Shown here one piece after another: positions 18,479-28,142 of a DNA stretch of 64,000 bases (its first letter is position 1; every line of letters begins with the position of its first letter). The stretch comes from Hoylesella timonensis 4401737 = DSM 22865 = JCM 15640 (GTDB lineage: Bacteria > Bacteroidota > Bacteroidia > Bacteroidales > Bacteroidaceae), in assembly GCF_000455445.1 (NCBI RefSeq), contig NZ_HG417095.1, positions 1-64,000 of the forward strand. Direction: 5' to 3'. The position numbers and the translations under genes were made by a program. Under the pieces are notes generated by a model. That model did not search any database. It was not told where the DNA came from and saw only the letters and a program-made list of their open reading frames with translations.

Positions 18479-19168
18479 ATGAAATTGGGAATTATGCAGC
18501 CTTATTTTATGCCTTACATAGGGTATTGGCAGTTAATAAAAGCTGTAGATAAATATGTGATTTTTGATGATGTCAATTACATAAAAAAGGGTTGGATTAA
18601 TCGTAATAATATTTTAGTGAATGGCAATAAAAAGTTATTTACCATCTCTTTGCACAATGCAAGTCAAAATAAACTGATTAATGAAATAGCGATTGCTGAC
18701 GATTTCGAAAAGTTTGATAAAACTATAATAATGGCGTATTCTAAGGCACCGTATTTTAAACAAGTAAATGCCTTGCTTCATGAAATTTATGCGTATCCAA
18801 AAGATAACCTTGCTTTGTTTGTTGCCAATAGTATTAAGAAGGTTGTTGACTATTTAGAAATAAAAACAGAGCTTATTTTGTCATCCAAATTAGACAAAGA
18901 TATTTTTTTGAAAGGACAAGATAAAATCTTAGCAATTTGTAGAGAGTTAAAAGCTGATACATATATTAATGCAATTGGCGGAAAAGAACTTTACGAAAAA
19001 CAAAAATTTCATGAAAAAGGTTTGAATTTATTTTTTTTGGAACCTACAATCACGAAATACAAGCAGTTAAGTGGTGAGTTTGTGGGTGGACTTTCAATGA
19101 TAGATATCATGATGTTTAATACTCCAGAACAAATTAGGGAAATGTTATCAAGTTTTGAATTAGTATGA
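18479..19168 (+). CDS. WbqC-like family protein
   Basis: A 229-residue protein with the conserved WbqC opening (MKLGIMQPYFMPYIGYWQL, then DDVNYIKKGWINRN). The family occurs in O-antigen and capsule loci, often with an aminotransferase; its biochemical role is not settled. The stop overlaps the next gene's start by 4 nt (ATGA), so the two are translationally coupled. A 159-nt AT-rich gap precedes it. Confidence 0.9.
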   Translation: MKLGIMQPYFMPYIGYWQLIKAVDKYVIFDDVNYIKKGWINRNNILVNGNKKLFTISLHNASQNKLINEIAIADDFEKFDKTIIMAYSKAPYFKQVNALLHEIYAYPKDNLALFVANSIKKVVDYLEIKTELILSSKLDKDIFLKGQDKILAICRELKADTYINAIGGKELYEKQKFHEKGLNLFFLEPTITKYKQLSGEFVGGLSMIDIMMFNTPEQIREMLSSFELV

Positions 19169-20553
19169 AATTAGCTGTTATAGGAGCCTCAAAAGGTCAA
19201 TATTCGTTGTGCTTAAAGGCGAGAGAGTTGGGAATGGAAACTTTTTGTTTTGCTTGGGATAAGGATGCCGTATGTAAAACAATCGTAGACCATTTCTATC
19301 CTATCGATATTTTCGATACAGAGCGTATCATCGGTATTTGTAAAGAACAAGGTATACAAGGAGTTGTGTCAAACGGATCGGACATAACTGCAGAGGTTCA
19401 AGCCAAGGTTTCAGATATTTTGGGGTTGAATGGCACTCCTTATCATGTTTTTCATTCCTTGCGGGATAAGTATTACATAAGGCGATGCCTTGATACAGTA
19501 GAAGGATTGAGCCAGCCCCGTTATTACAAATACCAAGGAAATGACTTGCAAATTTATCCATGTGTAGTAAAACCATGTGTAGGAAGTTCAAAATATGGCA
19601 TAACTTATGTTGATTCCCCGAAGAATTTTCGCAAGGCTATTGATTATGCAAAAAAAGTAGATTGCAATGATATCTTGATTGAAGAGTTTGTTGATGGAAA
19701 GGAAATTTCGGTAGAAACCATCTCATTTCACGGACAACATGAAATTGTGCAGATTACGGATAAGGATGCTTGTATGCCACCTCATTTTGCAGAGACTGGG
19801 CATCATCAACCTGCAGATTTGCCTAAAGACTTAAGTTGTAGAATAAAAAAGATTGTACCTGCTATTTTAACCGTTATAGGATTTACGAATGGCGCCTCTC
19901 ATATAGAGATGAAATATGCAGGGAGTGAGATATTTGTAATTGAAGTCAATCCAAGGGGTGGCGGAGGTTATATTTCGCAAGTATTGACATATTTAAGCTC
20001 AGGAATAGACTATTTGGCAGCGATTATCAAAGTAGCACTTAACACATTTCAAGGTGTGCAGTCACTAAAAGACAAAAATGAATCTTTTTCTGGAGTTTAT
20101 TTTTTATGCAAACAAAGTGAACAAAATCTTCCTCTTTTTACAAATACCACTGATGAGTCGTGGATAGTTGAAAAGAAAATGACATCCAATCAAATAACAG
20201 AAAGTATTACGAATAATGATAGAAGTACATATCTGATTTATCAATCAGATCACAAGATTGGTGCAATAACAAGGCATGTTTTCTCTCTGAAGGATTTTAA
20301 TTTAGGTAAGCAGATGTTTATAGATTTTATGCAGCATATAGAAGTAAAGGGGCGTACAGGGTTTTGGGGAGGTACTCATGACAAGATGTGGAAAGAGAAT
20401 TCTGTGCTTGCTTATTTTGAAGCAGATAAAATAATATCGTGCATGGTAATGAATGAAAAAACAAATCAGGAATTTGCATTACCTTGTGTCTCCAACCATG
20501 TTTTTGAAGAAATGCGCAATGCAAAGAAGTTGTTTGAAACCTCTTATATGTAA
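19165..20553 (+). CDS. ATP-grasp ligase, carbamoyl-phosphate-synthase-like
   Basis: A 462-residue cytoplasmic protein. The N-terminus (KLAVIGASKGQYSLCLKARELG) is a pre-ATP-grasp fold. The ATP-grasp core runs from about residue 110 (YPCVVKPCVGSSKYGI) through DILIEEFVDGKEISVE to the Mg-binding strand EMKYAGSEIFVIEVNPRGGG. Such ligases join a carboxylate to an amine through an acyl-phosphate. Coupled to the WbqC-like gene by an ATGA overlap. A role in attaching an acid or amino acid to a sugar amine is inference. Confidence 0.85.
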   Translation: MKLAVIGASKGQYSLCLKARELGMETFCFAWDKDAVCKTIVDHFYPIDIFDTERIIGICKEQGIQGVVSNGSDITAEVQAKVSDILGLNGTPYHVFHSLRDKYYIRRCLDTVEGLSQPRYYKYQGNDLQIYPCVVKPCVGSSKYGITYVDSPKNFRKAIDYAKKVDCNDILIEEFVDGKEISVETISFHGQHEIVQITDKDACMPPHFAETGHHQPADLPKDLSCRIKKIVPAILTVIGFTNGASHIEMKYAGSEIFVIEVNPRGGGGYISQVLTYLSSGIDYLAAIIKVALNTFQGVQSLKDKNESFSGVYFLCKQSEQNLPLFTNTTDESWIVEKKMTSNQITESITNNDRSTYLIYQSDHKIGAITRHVFSLKDFNLGKQMFIDFMQHIEVKGRTGFWGGTHDKMWKENSVLAYFEADKIISCMVMNEKTNQEFALPCVSNHVFEEMRNAKKLFETSYM

Positions 20554-20573
20554 AATCTTGAATTTTTGTTGTT

Positions 20574-21536
20574 ATGGGGATGAAAGACAATAGTCGTATA
20601 GTGGTTGCCATAGAGTGTATGGTTTTTAATCATGAGCCGTATATAAGACAATGTCTTGAAGGTTTTATCATGCAAAAGACAAACTTTCGTTTTGTCGCTA
20701 TCGTACACGATGATGCGTCAACAGACAACTCAGCATCAATTATAAGGGAATATGAACAGCGTTATCCTAATATTATACATGCTATTTATGAAACACAAAA
20801 TCAATATTCCAAGCATGATGAAAGTCTTTCCAGAATTATGTTGAATGCTGTTCGTAGTACGGATGCTAAATATATTGCTATTTGTGAAGGTGATGATTAT
20901 TGGACAGATCCCTTGAAACTTCAAAAACAGGTAGATTATTTAGAGGGTCATCCTGAAGTAAGTTTAGTCTATACAGAATTTAATAATGTAAATGAGAACA
21001 GTGTTCCTATTGTTCGACCTTATTATGAATTTCTTAGGAAACACTCTAAAAGTGGAGATATTTTTCATCAGTTGATTTATCGAAACTTTATTATGACCTT
21101 GACGGTCTGTTTTCGTTCAGACATACGAATGAGAAATACATATATCAACAATCCTGTTCCTTTTTACGATTATGGATTATTTCTTGCTGCGTCTATTCAT
21201 AGTAAAATAAAATATTTTCCAGAGATTATGGGAAATTATAGACAGACTCCAGGAAGTTTAATTACTTCGCATAAAAGCGAAGTTAATAAAAAACTTTCGC
21301 AAGTAAGGCTTTATTTTGCACAATGTTTTTTGAAAGGTGAAGGCTTCAAACGTTCATGGAGAAGAAATAGAATCATTGAGTACAATATTGTGAAAGGCTT
21401 TTTATTTGATAAGTCAAATTTGCACAAGCTATATACAGATTTTCCTTATTTGCGTTTATACCAAATTCCCTGTTCAATAGAGCATTTTATAGTTAGAGTG
21501 TTAAAGAAATTACACATCATTTCAAAGTTTTATTAA
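20574..21536 (+). CDS. Glycosyltransferase family 2
   Basis: A 320-residue GT-A fold transferase. The nucleotide-binding start (VAIECMVFNHEPYIRQCLEGF), VHDDASTDNSASII and the metal-binding acidic motif CEGDDYWTDPLKLQKQ are clear. It adds one sugar to the lipid-linked repeat unit on the cytoplasmic face. It follows the ATP-grasp gene by 20 nt and its stop overlaps the flippase start by one base (TAATG). Donor and linkage cannot be read from the sequence. Confidence 0.92.
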   Translation: MGMKDNSRIVVAIECMVFNHEPYIRQCLEGFIMQKTNFRFVAIVHDDASTDNSASIIREYEQRYPNIIHAIYETQNQYSKHDESLSRIMLNAVRSTDAKYIAICEGDDYWTDPLKLQKQVDYLEGHPEVSLVYTEFNNVNENSVPIVRPYYEFLRKHSKSGDIFHQLIYRNFIMTLTVCFRSDIRMRNTYINNPVPFYDYGLFLAASIHSKIKYFPEIMGNYRQTPGSLITSHKSEVNKKLSQVRLYFAQCFLKGEGFKRSWRRNRIIEYNIVKGFLFDKSNLHKLYTDFPYLRLYQIPCSIEHFIVRVLKKLHIISKFY

Positions 21537-22969
21537 TGGCTTCAGAATTAAAACAAAAGACAATAAAAGGACTTCTTTGGAGTGTTGTTGATAATTTCTC
21601 TAATTTGGGAGTTTCTTTTATTATTGGTATTATTTTAGCAAGGTTGCTATCGCCAGATGATTACGGTCTTTTGGCAATGATAAATGTGTTTTTGGCCATT
21701 TCTCGTTCTTTTATTGATAGCGGTTTTGGAAATGCATTGATTCGTAAGCAGGACATGACAGACCACGATTGTTCCACAGCGTTTATATTTAATGTTGTCG
21801 TTTCATTATTTTTTTATTTGGTTCTGTTTCTTCTCGCGCCATTGATTGCATCGTTTTATCATAGACCTATATTAACTTCGCTTCTTCGCGCAGAGGCAGT
21901 TTGTATGATAATTAACGCTTTTGTTATTGTGCAGATTACCCTTATCAATAAAAAGGTTGATTTTAAGAAAACTACGAAAATAAGTCTTATTTCTAATGTG
22001 ATATCTGGAGCATTTGGTATATTTCTTGCGTATTGTGGGTATGGCGTTTGGGCTTTGGTAGGTATGCACATATTAGCAAGTTTAATATCCGCATTTTTGT
22101 TTTGGCTGATGACAGATTGGTATCCAACTCTTGTTTTTTCGTATAATTCGTTTAAGTATTTATTTGGTTTCGGATCTAAGTTGTTGGCAACAGGTATTCT
22201 TGATGTTATCTTTAGAAATCTATATCCTATACTAATAGGTAAATTCTTTTCAGCTTCAAGTCTTGGATTTTATACTCGTGCAGAAACTTTAGCTAAGCTA
22301 CCGTCTGAAACTCTTACAGGTGTTATCCAGCGTGTAACTTTCCCTGTCTTGAGTCAGATTCAAGATGACGAAGAGAGATTGTCAGCAAATTATAGAAAAC
22401 TTCTCAAAATGACGGCTTTTATCATTTTCCCATTGATGGTTGGGTTAGCCGCTGTTGCAAAGCCTTTAATTTTAGTATTGTTGACAGCTAAATGGTCGCA
22501 GTCTATCATTTACTTACAGATTATCTGTTTTGGTATGATGTGGTATCCTATTCATGCGATAAATCTCAATCTTCTTCAGGTAAAAGGTCGTACTGATATT
22601 TTCCTAAAAATAGATATAATTAAGAGGTTCATTACTGTTGTGGTTTTGTTCTGTGCAATTTCATTTGGTGTGATAGGAATGTGTTTGGCATCAGTAATTT
22701 CTTCTCTGATAAGTCTTTTCATTAATACATATTATACAGGGAAAATGATAAATGTAGGTTTTGTAGTACAACTGAGAGACCTCTTACCAATACTCTTAAA
22801 TTCGTTCCTTATGGCTGGAATAGTTTTCTATTCAGTGAGATTATTTGACAATAATTTCATCAACTTGTTAATTGGTATTTTGATAGGAGTCATTTCCTAT
22901 GCTTTTGGAGCATTGCTGTTGGCAAAGGATGAAGTTTTAGAGTTTAGAAATGTAATATATAGAAGGTGA
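21536..22969 (+). CDS. Polysaccharide flippase, Wzx/MOP superfamily
   Basis: A 477-residue integral membrane protein with about 12-14 hydrophobic segments. The N-terminus (KQKTIKGLLWSVVDNFSNLGVSFIIGIILARLLSPDDYGLLAM) is diagnostic of the Wzx/RfbX/TagG-like branch. It would flip the finished lipid-linked repeat unit to the periplasm for the polymerase. It is the only flippase in the locus. Confidence 0.93.
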   Translation: MASELKQKTIKGLLWSVVDNFSNLGVSFIIGIILARLLSPDDYGLLAMINVFLAISRSFIDSGFGNALIRKQDMTDHDCSTAFIFNVVVSLFFYLVLFLLAPLIASFYHRPILTSLLRAEAVCMIINAFVIVQITLINKKVDFKKTTKISLISNVISGAFGIFLAYCGYGVWALVGMHILASLISAFLFWLMTDWYPTLVFSYNSFKYLFGFGSKLLATGILDVIFRNLYPILIGKFFSASSLGFYTRAETLAKLPSETLTGVIQRVTFPVLSQIQDDEERLSANYRKLLKMTAFIIFPLMVGLAAVAKPLILVLLTAKWSQSIIYLQIICFGMMWYPIHAINLNLLQVKGRTDIFLKIDIIKRFITVVVLFCAISFGVIGMCLASVISSLISLFINTYYTGKMINVGFVVQLRDLLPILLNSFLMAGIVFYSVRLFDNNFINLLIGILIGVISYAFGALLLAKDEVLEFRNVIYRR

Positions 22970-22999
22970 TTCTGATTTAGGGAAAAACATTCATATTTT

Positions 23000-24067
23000 A
23001 TGGCTATCAAAAAGAGAGATTCTAATATTGAATTGTTTCGCATATTCTTGATGTTGATGATTATATCTCACCATTATGTTGTAAACAGTGGGATTACAGA
23101 TTTGTTCAGATACGATGAAATTTCTGCAAATACAATATTTTTGGAATTATGGGGTTGGGGAGGTAAATGTGGTATCAATTGTTTCATTTTGATTACTGGC
23201 TATTTCATGTGCAGGCAGTCTTTTTCGTGGTTTAAATTTTTGAAGCTTGTTTTAGAAGTAGAGTTTTATAGTATAGGTATTTATTTGGTCTTATCATTAT
23301 GTGGTGTGACCAACTTTAACTTTATTGAATTATCTAAGTCTGTGTTGATATTGCCAAGAGATATAGGGCATGGATTTACAGGAAGTTTCATAGCTCTTTA
23401 TTTATTAATACCATATATTAATATGTGTATCAATCAGATGACAAAGAAGCAGCATTCTTTCCTTTTGATTATTCTTCTTATAATTTTTACACTTATTCCT
23501 ACTTTCTTAGTTACGCATGTGTACGAATATCTTGGGTGGTATATAACAGTTTATTTGATTGGAAGTTGGATACGATTATATCCCCAGGAATGGATGACTA
23601 ATCAAAAGAAAGTAGTTGTTATTTTAGTGATAAACTACCTGTTGGTTGTAGCCAGTATTTTGACAATGTTTTATTTTGGATTACAGAAACATCAAATCAT
23701 TCAATGGGATATTTATTATTTTGTAAGCGATTCTAATAAAGTATTCGCTGTAACGATGTCAGTTTTATTGTTTTGTTTCTTTAAGAACATAAACGTAGGA
23801 TACAGTAAAGCGATTAATAAAATAGCAGCTACTGTATTTGGTGTTTTCTTAATACATACAAGTGGCGATGCAATGAGACATTTTATATGGAATGATCTTC
23901 TTAAAACTCCTGAGTTCTATCATGCGGATTCATTATATCTACATGCATTTATTTCTGCATTAGGTGTATTTAGTATTTGTTCTGTTATAGATATGGGACG
24001 GATTATGTGGATCGAAAAACCAATATTAAATGCTTTGAAAAGTGTTAAATGTAAATTTTTACCTTGA
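23000..24067 (+). CDS. Membrane acyltransferase 3 family protein (first)
   Basis: A 355-residue protein with about ten membrane segments. The N-terminal RDSNIELFRIFLMLMIISHHYVV carries the R-x10-H pattern of acyltransferase-3 enzymes, which move an acyl group, usually acetyl, onto exported sugars. Its stop overlaps the ATG of a second family member (TGATG). The two are divergent, so this does not look like a recent duplication. Confidence 0.88.
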   Translation: MAIKKRDSNIELFRIFLMLMIISHHYVVNSGITDLFRYDEISANTIFLELWGWGGKCGINCFILITGYFMCRQSFSWFKFLKLVLEVEFYSIGIYLVLSLCGVTNFNFIELSKSVLILPRDIGHGFTGSFIALYLLIPYINMCINQMTKKQHSFLLIILLIIFTLIPTFLVTHVYEYLGWYITVYLIGSWIRLYPQEWMTNQKKVVVILVINYLLVVASILTMFYFGLQKHQIIQWDIYYFVSDSNKVFAVTMSVLLFCFFKNINVGYSKAINKIAATVFGVFLIHTSGDAMRHFIWNDLLKTPEFYHADSLYLHAFISALGVFSICSVIDMGRIMWIEKPILNALKSVKCKFLP

Positions 24068-25131
24068 TGCTCACCGTTAGAAAAAATTATTTAACTCTTG
24101 TAAAGGCATTAGGAATTATACTAATGGTTATTGGTCATAGTGGATGTCCTGTCTTTTTACATAGATTCATTTACTATTTTCATATGCCTTTGTTCTTTGC
24201 TTGTAGTGGATATTTTTTCGGAATCATTAAAAATAGAGTAGACTTGTTAACGTTTATAAAAAAAAGAGTTTCTGGCTTATATATGCCTTATGTGAAATGG
24301 TCTTTATTGTTTTTAATAGCACACAATTTATTTTTTGAATTAAATATTTATAATCAGCTTTGGGGATATGACGGTATAGCTTTTGAAAAGTATGATTTTA
24401 TACAAATTGTAAAACGAGCAGTTTTAATCCTATTCACAATGGATAAGCATGAGCCATTATTAGGTGGGTTTTGGTTTTTGAAAACCCTGTTCTTATCATC
24501 TATTCTAGTATCTTCTTTAGAGTTCCTTAGATATAAATTGAGTTTTAACGAATTCTACATCTGGTTATTTATCATTATAGGCATGCTTGTATCTAAAAAC
24601 TACGATATTAATTTACCAATATTTGGAAATACTTCTATTATTTTTATGGGCTGTTTTTATTATATAATTGGCAACTATATAAAAAAGTTTCCTCATTATT
24701 TTTATCATGGTGGAATTAATCTAATAGCATTTATTACATTGATACTTGTGGCTATTTGGGGTAAAAGCATATCAATGTTTTGTCAATTACATGATTTACC
24801 AGTTTATATCTTGTTATCTATTTCTGGAATAACTTTTTCTTTCTATTTCTCTAAGCGAATAAATAAGCTGAATCCACCTCTTTTATTATATATCATTGGT
24901 GAAAAAACGTATATAATTTTGGCTCTACATTTTCTATCTTTTAAGATAGTAACTTTATTGTATATTTATATGAACGGTTTAGAAATAGAACAACTCTCTT
25001 CATTCCCAACTATTGATGCAAATAATAGTTTTCTATGGCTATTCTATTCTATTGTTGGTGTTATTCTGCCCATTTCATTTTTTAATGGGAATCTCCATAT
25101 AAAGAAAGAAATTATACATAATGAAATTTAG
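24067..25131 (+). CDS. Membrane acyltransferase 3 family protein (second)
   Basis: A 354-residue multi-spanning protein. The ATG at 24067 overlaps the upstream stop by one base; a TTG one codon earlier is less likely. Family marks are KNYLTLVKALGIILMVIGHSG and FHMPLFFACSGYFF. Very AT-rich, like its neighbours. Probably O-acylates a different sugar position from the first enzyme. Confidence 0.88.
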   Translation: MLTVRKNYLTLVKALGIILMVIGHSGCPVFLHRFIYYFHMPLFFACSGYFFGIIKNRVDLLTFIKKRVSGLYMPYVKWSLLFLIAHNLFFELNIYNQLWGYDGIAFEKYDFIQIVKRAVLILFTMDKHEPLLGGFWFLKTLFLSSILVSSLEFLRYKLSFNEFYIWLFIIIGMLVSKNYDINLPIFGNTSIIFMGCFYYIIGNYIKKFPHYFYHGGINLIAFITLILVAIWGKSISMFCQLHDLPVYILLSISGITFSFYFSKRINKLNPPLLLYIIGEKTYIILALHFLSFKIVTLLYIYMNGLEIEQLSSFPTIDANNSFLWLFYSIVGVILPISFFNGNLHIKKEIIHNEI

Positions 25132-26071
25132 CGTAACTATACCAGCATTTAAAGCAGCTTATTTGCAGGAGTGTATTGAAAGTATTATTGCCCAAACGTT
25201 CGATGATTTTGAGATAATAGTTGTTAATGATAATTCACCAGAAGATATTGATAGCATTCTTTGCAAGTTTGATGATAAGAGACTGAGATATTTTAGAAAC
25301 GAAGTAGGATTTGGTGCAGAGCATGTGGTTGAAAATTGGAACAAATGTTTGGAATATGCTCATGGTGAATACGTTATTTGCATGGGTGACGACGATCGAT
25401 TAAGACCTAACTGTCTCAGCGATCTTTTTGAGTTGATTGAAAAATATCCCATGTTGGATGTTTATTATTCCAGAACAGAATTAATCGATGAACATTCGCA
25501 AACTTATGTTGTTTATGATACCCGTCCCGAACGTGAAACGGTCTATGAAATGATTTATAACCGTTGGCACGGAGGAAGTATGCTTATAGGTAATTATTGT
25601 TATCGCGCTGACGCTTTAAGGAAACGTGGTGGCTTTTATAATTTACCGTTTGCTTGGGGATCGGATGCCATATCAGCATATCAAGGTGGTGAAAAAGCGG
25701 GAATCGCAAATACTCGTCAGGTGGGCTTTCAATATAGAACTAATAGATACAGTATAAGTAGAAAAGTTGATAACATAGCAGGAAAGGTTCGGGCTCTAAC
25801 GCTACAACGAAAATGGTTTGAAAACTTTTTTAGTAAGGTTCCAGATAATGAAGAAGATAGAAAAATTCTTTGTTTATTAAGGAACGAATTAGACGAACAT
25901 TTTCAACAAATGTTTGCAAGAGATATTGTGTATGGTATTTCTATTAGTCCTTTAAAACAGACAAGGTTTTGGCTGACTAATTCTTCTTCATATGGATTGA
26001 GTTTTGTTTTCGTGTTAAAGTGTTTTTGTAGAGGTATTTTTAATTTTATTAAAAACAAATGTCAAAAGTAG
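25121..26071 (+). CDS. Glycosyltransferase family 2
   Basis: A 316-residue GT-A enzyme: FSVTIPAFKAAYLQECIESI at the start, VVNDNSPEDID, then the acidic motif CMGDDDRLRPNCLSDLF. Overlaps the previous gene by 11 nt and the next by 13 nt, so it lies in a tightly coupled stretch. Likely adds one sugar of the repeat unit. Confidence 0.92.
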   Translation: MKFSVTIPAFKAAYLQECIESIIAQTFDDFEIIVVNDNSPEDIDSILCKFDDKRLRYFRNEVGFGAEHVVENWNKCLEYAHGEYVICMGDDDRLRPNCLSDLFELIEKYPMLDVYYSRTELIDEHSQTYVVYDTRPERETVYEMIYNRWHGGSMLIGNYCYRADALRKRGGFYNLPFAWGSDAISAYQGGEKAGIANTRQVGFQYRTNRYSISRKVDNIAGKVRALTLQRKWFENFFSKVPDNEEDRKILCLLRNELDEHFQQMFARDIVYGISISPLKQTRFWLTNSSSYGLSFVFVLKCFCRGIFNFIKNKCQK

Positions 26072-27177
26072 GAATCATAACATTTCATGCGTCATTTAAT
26101 TATGGATCAATGCTTCAGGCGTATGCTCTGCAAACATTCCTTCAAATGAAAGGGCATGATGTTGAATTTATAAATTATAGGTCTCATTTTCAAAAGCAAA
26201 TTTATTATAAACCATTTGATGTCCACTCAAAATATTCTTTATTGTCTAGTTTAAAGAGATTGTTGCTTTACCCATCATCTATCAAAGAGCTAACAAAAAA
26301 ATGGTATCTATTTGATGAATTTCTTTCACATGATCTTCGTGTCTCCTCTTCTGAATATAATTCTATTGATGAGTTGAAACAGGCACATTTTAATTATGAC
26401 ATTGTTGTTGTAGGCAGTGATCAAATATGGAATAGCAATGCATCAGATTCAGGTGAGGCTTATTTTGCAGGTTTCTTGCCAAGCAGTGTCGAAAAGGTGG
26501 CTTATGGACCTTCGTTTGGGCAAACGCCAGAGAATAATAACGTTGATGTAATTCGGAACTTTCTAAAAGGTTTTAAAGCAATTTCTGTGAGGGAAGAACG
26601 AGCAAGGAAATTCTTGCAGGACAATAATATAGCTTCAGATGTTGATGTTGTATGTGATCCAACACTATTGCTGTCAGCTCATGAGTATGAAAAACTTATA
26701 CAAGATGAACCTTTGATAAAAGGGGAGTATATATTTTTTTATACTCCTGTGGGTTTGCCTAAAGAGTATTTTGTTATAGTAAATAACTTGGCTGAGAAAC
26801 TAAGTATACCTGTTTATACAGAACGGGCATATTATCCTCATGATTTGCGGAAATTTGCTAACATTAAGAATTTTCCCGCAGTTGGACCTTGTGAATTTCT
26901 TAATTTAGTAAAAAATGCCAAATACGTCTGTGGAGGTTCTTTTCATCTTCAAGTCTTTTCAATATTGTTCAAGAAAGATTTCTATTGTATCAATGTGGAT
27001 CAAGATAGTCGGACAAATAATTTATTAACTAAATTAGGTTTAGAGAGCAGAATTATCAGTCTTATAAAACCTCAAATTGGAATTCCTCATAAAATAACAA
27101 ACTATGAAAGTGTTTTTGAAAAGTTGAAGGCTTATAGGTCACATTCAATTGAATTTATTGACAAATGGATCAACTAA
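26059..27177 (+). CDS. Polysaccharide pyruvyl transferase family protein
   Basis: A 372-residue protein. The N-terminus (KVGIITFHASFNYGSMLQAYALQTFLQMKGHDVEFINYR), VVGSDQIWN and the late block CGGSFHLQVFSILFKKDF are family signatures. These GT-B-like enzymes move pyruvate from PEP to a sugar as a ketal, adding negative charge. Overlaps both neighbours by 11-13 nt. Specificity is inferred from the family. Confidence 0.92.
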   Translation: MSKVGIITFHASFNYGSMLQAYALQTFLQMKGHDVEFINYRSHFQKQIYYKPFDVHSKYSLLSSLKRLLLYPSSIKELTKKWYLFDEFLSHDLRVSSSEYNSIDELKQAHFNYDIVVVGSDQIWNSNASDSGEAYFAGFLPSSVEKVAYGPSFGQTPENNNVDVIRNFLKGFKAISVREERARKFLQDNNIASDVDVVCDPTLLLSAHEYEKLIQDEPLIKGEYIFFYTPVGLPKEYFVIVNNLAEKLSIPVYTERAYYPHDLRKFANIKNFPAVGPCEFLNLVKNAKYVCGGSFHLQVFSILFKKDFYCINVDQDSRTNNLLTKLGLESRIISLIKPQIGIPHKITNYESVFEKLKAYRSHSIEFIDKWIN

Positions 27178-28142
27178 CAACCCCTTTAGTCTCTGTTATT
27201 ATTCCTATATATCAGGCAGAGAAAACACTATGTAAGGCTTTGGATAGTGTGTTAGGTCAGACTCTTACCGAGTTTGAGGTTATCCTGATAGATGACGGGA
27301 GTACTGATAATTCAAGATATATTTGTGATGAATATGTACGCACGGACAAGCGGGTAAAGGTTGTTCATCAATCCAACAAGGGTGTTTCTGCCGCACGACA
27401 ATGCGGTATAGAACGTGCAAAAGGTGAGTATTCCATACATGTGGATCCTGATGATTGGGTAGAACCAGAGATGTTACAAGAACTTTATAGGTGTGCCAAA
27501 AGACATGATGCAGATATGGTGATTTGTGATTTCTATATTAATAGTCCTGTTAAGCAGAGCTATATTAGGCAGAAACCGTCATCATTGGAAAGTAGGGTTG
27601 TACTTAAAGAAATATTTGATCATCTTATGGGATCTTGTTGTAATAAACTCATTAGGACAGCATGCTATCGTAAATATAATATTTCGTTTCCAAATGAAGT
27701 GTCTTTTTGTGAAGATGAATATGTTATTTGTTCACTTCTTACGAATGATATCAAAGTGGATTATTTACCCAAAGCTTTTTATCATTATGTCAAAGATTCT
27801 GCGCAAGGAACGCTTTCCAAACACTATGACAAGAATTCACTTCACAAAGATCTGCAATTAAGAGAACTCTACGCAATTCTTTTACAAGGAACTGGTGTTG
27901 AGGAGCATGCTTATCAACGTAAGTCTGCTGCCATGGTTTCAAGAGCCTTCATTTTTGGCAAAGAAGTATTTACTTCAGCAGAATTTCATAAAATATTTTA
28001 TAGGTACAAAAATATTATTTGGACTTCGCCATATTCTCTTTTTGAAAAGATACTTTTGTATGTCTCGATGCTTGGTTTTTATCAACCTACCATAAAAATA
28101 GTATCTGCTCTTATTCATTTCAAGCATAAACTTTTGTCGTGA
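27165..28142 (+). CDS. Glycosyltransferase family 2
   Basis: A 325-residue GT-A enzyme with PLVSVIIPIYQAEKTLCKALDS, VILIDDGSTDNS and HVDPDDWVEPEMLQEL. Typical of capsule and EPS transferases. It overlaps the pyruvyltransferase gene by 13 nt and the EpsG-like gene by one base (TGATG). Confidence 0.93.
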   Translation: MDQLTTPLVSVIIPIYQAEKTLCKALDSVLGQTLTEFEVILIDDGSTDNSRYICDEYVRTDKRVKVVHQSNKGVSAARQCGIERAKGEYSIHVDPDDWVEPEMLQELYRCAKRHDADMVICDFYINSPVKQSYIRQKPSSLESRVVLKEIFDHLMGSCCNKLIRTACYRKYNISFPNEVSFCEDEYVICSLLTNDIKVDYLPKAFYHYVKDSAQGTLSKHYDKNSLHKDLQLRELYAILLQGTGVEEHAYQRKSAAMVSRAFIFGKEVFTSAEFHKIFYRYKNIIWTSPYSLFEKILLYVSMLGFYQPTIKIVSALIHFKHKLLS

